From assembly GCA_903854645.1 (NCBI GenBank), contig CAINWY010000062.1:1-5251 (forward strand): a DNA stretch of 5,251 nt. Reading direction: 5' to 3'. This DNA is from an uncultured bacterium. Lineage in GTDB: Bacteria; Patescibacteriota; Minisyncoccia; Phycocordibacterales; UBA9973. The notes under the pieces were generated by a model. The model was not told where the DNA came from. It did no database searches and saw only the letters and a program-made list of their open reading frames with translations. Shown piece after piece: positions 1-4,997 of this stretch. Each line of letters begins with the position of its first letter. Position 1 is the first letter of the stretch. The translations under genes were made by a program, and so were the position numbers.

Positions 1-131
1 AAATTATTTTAGAAAAAGAAAACCTGATTATAATAGAGTGGCCAGAGAATGTTTTAGGAGATGGTATCACTAAACACCACAAAATTGAAATTTTACATAT
101 AGATAGCATGACAAGAAGTATAAAGTTTTAA
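1..131 (+). CDS. tsaE: TsaE-like tRNA threonylcarbamoyladenosine synthesis ATPase, C-terminal fragment
   Basis: Only the last 42 codons are present; the reading frame starts at base 3 and ends with TAA at 129-131, and the 5' end lies outside the window. The visible peptide has the pattern of the TsaE C-terminus: a hydrophobic strand followed by acidic and tryptophan residues (LIIIEWPENVLGDG), then a short beta-rich tail (KIEILHI). In complete TsaE proteins this IEWPE/IEWAE strand follows the nucleotide-binding P-loop domain. TsaE is the ATPase that, with TsaB and TsaD, supports formation of t6A37 on ANN-decoding tRNAs. The Walker A motif cannot be checked because it lies upstream. The assignment rests on a short motif match and is fairly but not fully secure. 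Confidence 0.7.
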   Translation, partial: IILEKENLIIIEWPENVLGDGITKHHKIEILHIDSMTRSIKF

Positions 132-134
132 GCC

Positions 135-162
135 TTGATTTAAAGGAGCATTGTGCTATTAT
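135..162 (+). promoter_or_regulatory. Sigma70-type promoter for the acyltransferase gene
   Basis: A -35 like TTGATT (135-140) and a -10 like TATTAT (157-162) are separated by 16 bases, and TGC directly before the -10 (154-156) makes it an extended -10. Transcription would start near 169, giving a leader of about 16 A-rich bases before the ATG at 185. The only purine-rich block (AGGTGG, 163-168) would then lie upstream of the transcript, so it is unlikely to serve as a ribosome binding site. Predicted by eye only. Confidence 0.55.
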
Positions 163-184
163 AGGTGGAAAATAAAAACCAAAT

Positions 185-1162
185 ATGAAAACTAAATTTC
201 CTTTTAAAAGATCGGCAATGGAATCTTTTATTTTTCCTATTGTCACGTTATTTCTATTAGTAGTCGGTGTTCCATTTTTAATTAAATACACCAGTTTCTA
301 TACTACTCAATACGTTTTTCTCGCCACAATTGGATTCTTTGTAGTTTTTATTAGAATAATTTCACTCCTCAATCTCCATATAAAATGGATTGATATCTTA
401 TTAACAATACCAATAGTTATTATAACTACAGTTTTGTTGATAATTTTAGGAATTTTATCTCTAATAATAATTTTAATTTATCCAAAGTCTATTTATAGGG
501 TTAGCTATACGCTTTCACTAATTATACTTTTTGTTTTAGGTGTCAATCTAAAATTTGAAGGAGATGCACCCCCTAAAGGTTCTCAATTTATTTTAGTAGG
601 GAATCATACATCTTTTATAGATGAATTATTAATTGTTGTTGCTATGGAGGGACTACCTTGGACTATTGTTTTTGCCAAAGAAATAAAAAGAATTCCATTT
701 TTTGGCAAAATGTTAAAAGGTCATGGTATCCCTGTTGATCGTGATGACCCTTGTTCCAAAAAGACTGCAGGCAAGCAAATAATAAAGGCTATGAGTTCTG
801 GTAAAAGTTTTGCAATTTTTCCAGAAGGAAAAAGAATGAGGCCAGATGATTTTAAGAAAGGAATATTTCTTTATCCTTTTGAAAATGGGGCATTTCATTT
901 AGCAAGCAAAAATAATTTTTTTGTTTACCCTGTAGTTTTTTCTTATCCTTTCTTCTACAAACCTCGTAGTGGAAGATGGTGGTTTTCACCACAAACCGTA
1001 ACAATAGTTAGGCTACCACCAATAAACACAGTGGCCAAAGATTGTGAAAATAAAGATGAAAGAGATGAGAGAATAGCAAAATTTGGAGAAGAAGTATGGT
1101 CCTCTATGAATTCATGTATAGGAGAAAGGACAAACGGAAGAAATTTTGAAATTAGATTTTAA
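185..1162 (+). CDS. PlsC-family 1-acylglycerol-3-phosphate acyltransferase (LPLAT) with N-terminal membrane domain
   Basis: A 325-aa membrane-bound acyltransferase of the PlsC/LPLAT superfamily, expected to transfer an acyl chain to a lysophospholipid such as 1-acyl-glycerol-3-phosphate at the inner face of the membrane. All four family blocks are visible: block I NHTSFID at 140-146 (catalytic H141 and D146), block II GIPVDRDD at 181-188, block III FPEGKR at 212-217, and block IV YPVVFSY at 248-254. Residues about 13-33, 41-63 and 70-99 are strongly hydrophobic, with a further hydrophobic stretch at 108-120 just before the catalytic domain. This roughly 120-residue front end makes it longer than the usual PlsC of about 240 aa. 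The ATG at 185 is the first in frame after a stop at 173-175; a second ATG at 218 would remove only 11 residues. There is no clear Shine-Dalgarno sequence. It has its own promoter and terminator, so it appears monocistronic. The substrate cannot be told from sequence. Confidence 0.88.
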   Translation: MKTKFPFKRSAMESFIFPIVTLFLLVVGVPFLIKYTSFYTTQYVFLATIGFFVVFIRIISLLNLHIKWIDILLTIPIVIITTVLLIILGILSLIIILIYPKSIYRVSYTLSLIILFVLGVNLKFEGDAPPKGSQFILVGNHTSFIDELLIVVAMEGLPWTIVFAKEIKRIPFFGKMLKGHGIPVDRDDPCSKKTAGKQIIKAMSSGKSFAIFPEGKRMRPDDFKKGIFLYPFENGAFHLASKNNFFVYPVVFSYPFFYKPRSGRWWFSPQTVTIVRLPPINTVAKDCENKDERDERIAKFGEEVWSSMNSCIGERTNGRNFEIRF

Positions 1163-1166
1163 AAAT

Positions 1167-1197
1167 AAGCCCCAATAAAAAAGGGGCTTTTTTTCTT
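1167..1197 (+). terminator. Rho-independent terminator after the acyltransferase gene
   Basis: A perfect 7-bp stem (AAGCCCC at 1167-1173 with GGGGCTT at 1183-1189), a 9-base A-rich loop, and a run of seven T from 1188 to 1194. It begins 4 bases after the acyltransferase stop codon. The T-run falls where the -35 of the following polA promoter would be, so termination and re-initiation are packed within about 50 bases. Confidence 0.9.
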
Positions 1198-1204
1198 CCT
1201 AAAA

Positions 1205-1213
1205 TGCTATAAT
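1205..1213 (+). promoter_or_regulatory. Extended -10 promoter giving a leaderless polA mRNA
   Basis: TGC followed by a perfect TATAAT (1208-1213) lies only 6 bases before the polA ATG (1220). The usual distance from -10 to transcription start puts the first transcribed base at or within a base or two of the A of ATG. No TTGACA-like -35 is visible because the upstream terminator occupies that place; the extended TGn element would compensate. There is no ribosome binding site between the box and the ATG, which fits leaderless initiation. Confidence 0.65.
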
Positions 1214-1219
1214 TAGAGA

Positions 1220-3688
1220 ATGGTAAAAAAAGATAAAAATAAAAAAAGGCTTATATTGCTTGATACACACGCGATTATTCACCGTGCCTATCATGCACTT
1301 CCAGAGTTCATGAACTCTCGTGGAGAGCCCACAGGGGCCATTTATGGCCTCGCCACGATGTTGTTTAAGATTATAACGGAGCTTAAGCCAGACTACATAA
1401 TAGCTTGTTATGACTTACCAAAGAAGACATTTAGACACATAGCTTATGATGGCTATAAGATGGGTAGAGCTAAAACAGATGACGCCCTTGTAGCACAACT
1501 CATACGATCCAGAGAATTTTTCACAGCACTTTCTATTCCAATGTATGAGTGTGAAGGGTTTGAAGCCGATGACCTGCTCGGTACAATTGTAGAAAAAAAT
1601 TTAAAAGAAAAGGATTTAGATATAGTAATTGCATCAGGTGATATGGATACACTACAGCTAGTAGAGGGAACACACGTACAAGTCTATACTTTAAAGAAGG
1701 GGATAAATGACACTATTTTATATACAGAGGAAGCTGTAAAAAATAGGTTTGGATTTGATCCTATTTATTTACCAGACTATAAGGGGCTTCGTGGTGACCC
1801 ATCAGATAATATTATAGGGATTAAGGGTATAGGAGAGAAGACAGCGACTACTTTGATTTCAAAATATGGAACGATTGAGAAAATGTATATAGATATTAAA
1901 AGGAATGAGAAAAAAGTAAAAGATCTTGGTATAACAGAAAGAGTATTTAATCTCCTAAAAGAAGGAGAAGATGAAGCAATTTTTTCCAAAACGCTTGCGA
2001 CTATTAGACGAGATGCACCTATAGATTTTAAATTGCCAAATAAAACATGGAGAGAAGAAGCAGAAAGTGGGAAAGCAGATGAGTTTTTTAAAAAGATGGA
2101 ATTCAAAAGTTTACAAAGTAGGTTTTTGAGAATACTTGGAAAAGAGGCAGGAGCTGGTGGAGAGCAAAGCTCTTTTTCGCAAGGTCAAGGGACGAGGGAG
2201 GAGAGTGGTCAGACCAGTACTCAAAAGACTTTGCTCTCCACCAACTCAAATATAGAGACAAATGAGATAGAAGAAAAGGCAAAAATTGCTTTTTGGCTTT
2301 TGGATTCTGAGAAGACAGACCCAGATATAAATGAAGTAATAGAATACAAAAATAGTACAACACTCGAAGAATCACTTTCAAAAATGGAAGAAGATATAAA
2401 AAAAGAAGGATTAGAATATGTATATAAAGAAATCGAATTGCCAATAATTCCTATTATTTCTAAGATGGAAAAATTAGGAATTAAAGTAGACAAAGAATAC
2501 TTTGATAAAATATCAAAAGAATATCACAAAGAACAGAGTCTTATTGAAAAAGAAATCTGGGGTTATGCTGGGAGGGAGTTTAATATTAATTCACCGAAAC
2601 AATTAGGAGAAGTTCTTTTTGATGAGCTCAAGTTAGGAGAAGCAGATGGCAAGTCGCCAGGGGTTAAAATGAAGAAAACGAGTGGTGGGGCTCGCTCAAC
2701 CAAAGAAAGCGAGCTTGAAAAACTTAAAGGGCTTCATCCTATAATAGAGAAGATTTTAGAAAATAGAGAATTACAAAAACTCCTAGGTACATATATTGAT
2801 ACAATTCCATCATTAGTAGGCATCGATGGTAGGCTCCATGCGAGATTTATACAGTATGGGACTACTACAGGTAGGTTCTCTTCAAATAATCCAAACCTTC
2901 AAAATATCCCCACAAAAACCGAGCGAGGCAGAAAAATTCGGAATGCATTTATAGCAGAGGATGGATATGTACTTGTTTCTTTTGATTACTCACAAGTAGA
3001 ACTACGTATTGCCGCATTGATGTCACAGGATGCATATTTTATTCAAACATTTACTGAGGGGAGAGATATCCACACCGCAGTAGCAAGAAAAGTTTTTAAT
3101 GTAAGTGAGGAGGATGTCACAGCTGATATGCGTAGAAGGGCAAAGGTTATAAACTTTGGTATTCTTTATGGTATGGGGGTCACAGCTTTGAGTCAGAATC
3201 TGAATACAAATAGAAAAGATGCACAAATATTTTATGATAATTATTTTATACAATTTCCTACCATTGCAGACTATTTGGAGAGTATAAAAATATTTGCAAG
3301 AAAGAATGGATACACTAAAACATTCTTTGGTAGAAGAAGATATTTCCCAGCAATTAATTCATCACTACCCTTTATGAAAGCTATGGCTGAGAGGATGGCT
3401 ACAAATGCTCCTATACAAGGAACAGCTACTGCCGATATTATTAAAATCGGTATGAAAAAAGCCGAGGGAGCACTCTCTTTAGAGGGAATTACAAATGAAG
3501 TCCGTATGGTGCTTCAGGTTCATGATGAGCTTGTATATGAAGTCAAAAAGGAAAAATTAGATGAAGCTATAAGGGCTATAAAGAAAGCCATGATAGATGT
3601 AATACCCAAAGAATTTCTAGGAGGGATCAAAAATGTACCCCTTGATGTAAACGTAAGTTTTGGTAAAAACTGGGGTGAATTAAAATAG
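1220..3688 (+). CDS. polA: DNA polymerase I with 5' nuclease domain and degenerate proofreading domain
   Basis: An 822-aa family A DNA polymerase, for Okazaki fragment processing and repair synthesis. The 5' nuclease (FEN) domain spans about 10-300 and keeps its acidic residues: LLDTHAIIHRAYH (13-25), EGFEADDL (112-119), ASGDMD (138-143), GDPSDNIIGIKGIGEKTA (192-209). Residues about 305-350 are a low-complexity hydrophilic linker. Only a remnant of the exonuclease domain follows (AFWLLDSEKTDP, 357-368), aligning by eye with the inactive Taq-type version; the catalytic DxE strand is absent, so proofreading should be lost. The polymerase domain (about 400-822) has TGRFSSNNPNLQNIP (550-564), motif A DYSQVELR (589-596), motif B R638-K642-F646-Y650 within RRRAKVINFGILYG, and motif C QVHDE (766-770). 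F646 is the usual residue at the position that selects against dideoxynucleotides. The ATG at 1220 fits the leaderless promoter. No terminator follows the stop. Confidence 0.97.
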   Translation: MVKKDKNKKRLILLDTHAIIHRAYHALPEFMNSRGEPTGAIYGLATMLFKIITELKPDYIIACYDLPKKTFRHIAYDGYKMGRAKTDDALVAQLIRSREFFTALSIPMYECEGFEADDLLGTIVEKNLKEKDLDIVIASGDMDTLQLVEGTHVQVYTLKKGINDTILYTEEAVKNRFGFDPIYLPDYKGLRGDPSDNIIGIKGIGEKTATTLISKYGTIEKMYIDIKRNEKKVKDLGITERVFNLLKEGEDEAIFSKTLATIRRDAPIDFKLPNKTWREEAESGKADEFFKKMEFKSLQSRFLRILGKEAGAGGEQSSFSQGQGTREESGQTSTQKTLLSTNSNIETNEIEEKAKIAFWLLDSEKTDPDINEVIEYKNSTTLEESLSKMEEDIKKEGLEYVYKEIELPIIPIISKMEKLGIKVDKEYFDKISKEYHKEQSLIEKEIWGYAGREFNINSPKQLGEVLFDELKLGEADGKSPGVKMKKTSGGARSTKESELEKLKGLHPIIEKILENRELQKLLGTYIDTIPSLVGIDGRLHARFIQYGTTTGRFSSNNPNLQNIPTKTERGRKIRNAFIAEDGYVLVSFDYSQVELRIAALMSQDAYFIQTFTEGRDIHTAVARKVFNVSEEDVTADMRRRAKVINFGILYGMGVTALSQNLNTNRKDAQIFYDNYFIQFPTIADYLESIKIFARKNGYTKTFFGRRRYFPAINSSLPFMKAMAERMATNAPIQGTATADIIKIGMKKAEGALSLEGITNEVRMVLQVHDELVYEVKKEKLDEAIRAIKKAMIDVIPKEFLGGIKNVPLDVNVSFGKNWGELK
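2155..2243 (+). repeat. Long inverted repeat embedded in the polA linker coding region
   Basis: TGGTGGAGAGCAAAG at 2155-2169 is perfectly reverse-complementary to 2229-2243 (15 bp, no mismatch). After one unpaired C (2170) the stem continues with TCTTTT (2171-2176) pairing with AAAAGA (2223-2228). A further small hairpin (GAG 2203-2205 with CTC 2220-2222, then TGGT with ACCA) stacks on the inner side, so almost the whole right arm from 2203 to 2243 can be paired. It encodes residues about 312-342 of PolA, a Ser/Gly/Gln/Thr-rich segment between the nuclease and polymerase parts that is variable in the family. It resembles a palindromic coding insertion, but its origin is inferred. Confidence 0.75.
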
Positions 3689-3705
3689 TGGCGTAATTTT
3701 ATAGC

Positions 3706-3711
3706 TATGAT
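3706..3711 (+). promoter_or_regulatory. Possible -10 box upstream of the methyltransferase leader
   Basis: TATGAT lies 18 bases after the polA stop. Transcription from it would start near 3718 and give an mRNA leader of about 128 bases containing the whole inverted repeat. No convincing -35 is seen and the extended TG is AG here. An alternative TATAAT at 3772-3777 would start inside the repeat and leave out its left arm. Either may be spurious, and read-through from polA is also possible because no terminator follows that gene. Confidence 0.3.
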
Positions 3712-3728
3712 AGGATTAAAAGCATGGA

Positions 3729-3763
3729 TCCCGGTAGAAGCCTCGGTCACGGTTTTATCGGGA
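3729..3763 (+). promoter_or_regulatory. Local hairpin 1 of the methyltransferase leader
   Basis: TCCCGGTA (3729-3736) can pair over 8 bp, including one G-U, with TATCGGGA (3756-3763). Inside, AGCC (3739-3742) pairs with GGTT (3751-3754), leaving TCGGTCAC as loop. This fold uses the same bases as the left arm of the long-range repeat, so the two cannot form together. The loop bases TCGGT are complementary to ACCGA (3823-3827), which could give a loop-loop contact. Confidence 0.45.
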
Positions 3764-3809
3764 AATAGAATTATAATTTATTAGATAATAATTAAGCAGA
3801 TATCGGGAA
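3756..3809 (+). repeat. Nine-base direct repeat TATCGGGAA
   Basis: TATCGGGAA occurs at 3756-3764 and again at 3801-3809, 45 bases apart. Both copies are complementary to TCCCGGTA of the left arm with one G-U pair, and a third CGGGA lies at 3842-3846 over the start codon. The left arm therefore has three possible partners. Confidence 0.6.
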
Positions 3810-3836
3810 TAATAATATTCCAACCGAGACCTGCTT
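3794..3836 (+). promoter_or_regulatory. Local hairpin 2 of the methyltransferase leader
   Basis: A nested hairpin: AAGCAG (3794-3799) pairs with CTGCTT (3831-3836), TCGG (3803-3806) with CCGA (3824-3827), and GAATA (3807-3811) with TATTC (3816-3820) around an ATAA loop. The helices are separated by a 3x3 internal loop (ATA/GAC) and a CAA bulge. It ends 9 bases before the methyltransferase ATG and leaves that codon free, whereas the long-range repeat would pair it. Confidence 0.5.
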
Positions 3837-3845
3837 CTAAACGGG

Positions 3846-4343
3846 ATGGAAAATAATATTCAACCAAAAGATGAAAAAAAGCCTAATTCTGGGGTAGTTC
3901 ATATTCTTCTCTCTCATTCATATGCTACATTCTTTTTTGCCGTAGTTTTTGGTGTCGTTTGTGATATCATTTTTTCTGTGCGCATTTTTAATGGAGTTGT
4001 TTATGAATATACAGGAATTGTTCTTCTTGTATTAGGATCTATTCTTGTGTATTGGTCTCAATCTACAACGAGACACCTAGGTAAAAGTGCATCATCCAAC
4101 AGAGATGTAAATTTCTTTTTACATGGCCCATATAAATACATAAGGAATCCCACAAATCTAGGCCTAACAGTAACAATTATTGGATTAGGGTTGCTAATAA
4201 ATTCACTTTTTTCAATAATTTTTATTTTAATTACATACATAATATCAAAAATATTTTTTATAAAAAAACAGGATGCAATCTTAGAAGAGAGATACGGGCA
4301 AGCGTTTTTGGATTATAAAAAGACCGTCAAAGATTGGATATGA
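3846..4343 (+). CDS. Isoprenylcysteine carboxyl methyltransferase / phospholipid methyltransferase-family membrane protein
   Basis: A 165-aa integral membrane protein of the ICMT/PEMT superfamily, whose members transfer a methyl group from S-adenosylmethionine to lipid or prenylated substrates at the membrane. The C-terminal half carries the family signature: GPYKYIRNPTNLG (94-106), a long hydrophobic segment (about 107-138), then LEERYGQAFLDYKKTVKDWI (146-165), whose EExYG..Y..Y pattern contributes to cofactor binding in the family. Upstream hydrophobic segments lie at about 24-45 and 54-70, suggesting four or five membrane passes. The length is typical of bacterial members. The ATG at 3846 is the first in frame after a stop at 3813-3815, has no Shine-Dalgarno sequence, and lies in the right arm of the inverted repeat, so folding may control its translation. 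The stop codon overlaps the next start (ATGA), implying co-translation with the HolA-like gene. The real substrate is unknown; bacteria do not prenylate proteins as eukaryotes do, so a lipid or small molecule is more likely. Confidence 0.85.
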   Translation: MENNIQPKDEKKPNSGVVHILLSHSYATFFFAVVFGVVCDIIFSVRIFNGVVYEYTGIVLLVLGSILVYWSQSTTRHLGKSASSNRDVNFFLHGPYKYIRNPTNLGLTVTIIGLGLLINSLFSIIFILITYIISKIFFIKKQDAILEERYGQAFLDYKKTVKDWI

Positions 4344-4990
4344 TCTATATATTAGTTGGGGAGGATTTAAAGAATAAAAGTTTATATACAAAGGAACTCA
4401 CAAAGAATTGTGAGAGCTTTTTAGTAAAAGAGCAGGTTTTAGACCGAGACCTCATAATGAGCTATTGTTATAATGTTAATCTTTTTAATAAATCACCATC
4501 TATTATAATAGAGAATGTTTTAAATGATGAAGAAGTACAATTTAAAAAAGAAGATTTAAATACGCTGAAAAATTCGGGTACAATATTTATTTTTAATGAA
4601 GACAAGCTATTAAAAGTAAATCAGGATAAATATAAAAAATATGGTGAAATTAAACTATTTAAAAACAAGAAAGTAAGCAGTAAAAATGTTTTTAATGTTT
4701 TTAGCATTACAGATGCATTTTCAAATAAAAATAAGATAGAAGCATGGACATTGTTTAACGAAGCCTTAAAACAGGGGGTAGAGCCAGAAAATATAGCAGG
4801 CATATTATTTTGGAAGATAAAAACAATGATTTTAAATAGCACGAACACAAAAATTAAAAATGATTTAAAACGACAATCAAGCACCCTTATATCTCTATAT
4901 CACAAGTCACATAAAGGAGAAATTGATTTATCTATAGGGTTAGAAGTATTTATTTTAGATTCTTTGTCTTCTAAGAAAATAGCGGTATAA
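4340..4990 (+). CDS. holA: HolA-like DNA polymerase III delta subunit, short divergent form
   Basis: A 216-aa protein that I read as a reduced clamp-loader delta subunit, which opens the beta sliding clamp and loads it on DNA. The best evidence is at the C-terminal half: FNVFSITDAFSNKNKIEAW (118-136) followed by LKQGVEPENIAGILFWKIKTMI (143-164), the pattern of HolA domain III (FxLtDAl..r....Aw.ll..ll..G.ep..il.ll.wq.r.l). The ending LISLYHKSHKGEIDLSIGLEVFIL (183-206) also fits the helical collar domain. The N-terminal half has a beta-strand rhythm (IYILVGED 2-9, SIIIENVL 54-61, GTIFIFNEDK 80-89), consistent with the AAA-like fold. Delta normally lacks a working P-loop and none is seen here. 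Typical HolA is about 340 aa, so this version is about one third shorter. I chose the ATG at 4340, which overlaps the upstream TGA stop (ATGA); a TTG at 4334 would add two residues. There is no Shine-Dalgarno sequence, so coupling is likely. Confidence 0.65.
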   Translation: MIYILVGEDLKNKSLYTKELTKNCESFLVKEQVLDRDLIMSYCYNVNLFNKSPSIIIENVLNDEEVQFKKEDLNTLKNSGTIFIFNEDKLLKVNQDKYKKYGEIKLFKNKKVSSKNVFNVFSITDAFSNKNKIEAWTLFNEALKQGVEPENIAGILFWKIKTMILNSTNTKIKNDLKRQSSTLISLYHKSHKGEIDLSIGLEVFILDSLSSKKIAV

Positions 4991-4991
4991 T
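4964..4991 (+). promoter_or_regulatory. Promoter giving a leaderless mRNA for the 82-aa membrane protein
   Basis: TTGTCT (4964-4969) as -35 and a perfect TATAAT (4986-4991) as -10 are 16 bases apart. The -10 contains the holA stop codon TAA (4988-4990). Exactly 6 bases separate the -10 from the ATG at 4998, the same distance as at polA, so transcription should begin at the start codon. Confidence 0.65.
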
Positions 4992-4997
4992 GTTTCC

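Larger units (their letters stand above)
3728..3847 (+). repeat. Imperfect 19-bp inverted repeat spanning the polA-methyltransferase gap
   Basis: Three blocks pair in order: ATCCCG (3728-3733) with CGGGAT (3842-3847), TAGAAGC (3735-3741) with GCTTCTA (3833-3839), and CTCGGT (3742-3747) with ACCGAG (3823-3828). Unpaired bases are G3734 opposite A3840-A3841, and ACCT (3829-3832) on the right arm only. The 75-base interior is AT-rich while the arms are GC-rich, unlike the surrounding DNA. The right arm contains the first two bases of the methyltransferase ATG. No T-run follows on either strand, so it is not an intrinsic terminator. It may be a structured RNA leader or a copy of a dispersed palindromic repeat. 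Confidence 0.75.

Noticed and set aside
30..64. Repeat shared between the tsaE end and holA (TATAATAGAG...AGAATGTTTTA)
   Set aside because: The likeness to 4504-4525 comes from similar codons for IIxE and ENVL in an AT-rich genome and does not extend further.
1777..2106. Minus-strand open frames within polA and other genes
   Set aside because: They lie opposite strongly supported coding regions, show no family motif and are of the kind expected by chance in AT-rich antisense frames.
2603..2642. Thirty-base tandem repeat in polA (TTAGGAGAAG at 2603 and 2633)
   Set aside because: Only the first 10 bases match; the other 20 of each unit differ, so this is probably chance.
3728..3847. Integron attC site
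   Set aside because: The long imperfect palindrome with extra bases on one arm recalls attC, but the expected RYYYAAC and GTTRRRY end boxes are missing and there is no integrase or cassette array.
3728..3847. Intrinsic terminator for polA
   Set aside because: The stem is interrupted, encloses 75 bases, and no T-run follows it on either strand.
4334..4339. TTG start at 4334 for the HolA-like gene
   Set aside because: The ATG at 4340 forms a classic ATGA overlap with the upstream stop, and the protein then begins directly with the first beta strand.
4341..4343. TGA read as glycine (code 25)
   Set aside because: The methyltransferase ends at its family-typical C-terminus exactly at this TGA, and the next gene starts there in another frame.
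4504..4517. Internal leaderless promoter (TATAAT 5 bases before an ATG) inside the holA-like gene
   Set aside because: The ATG at 4515 is followed by TTT and a stop, so no protein would result; the box is a by-product of AT-rich Ile-Ile-Glu codons.
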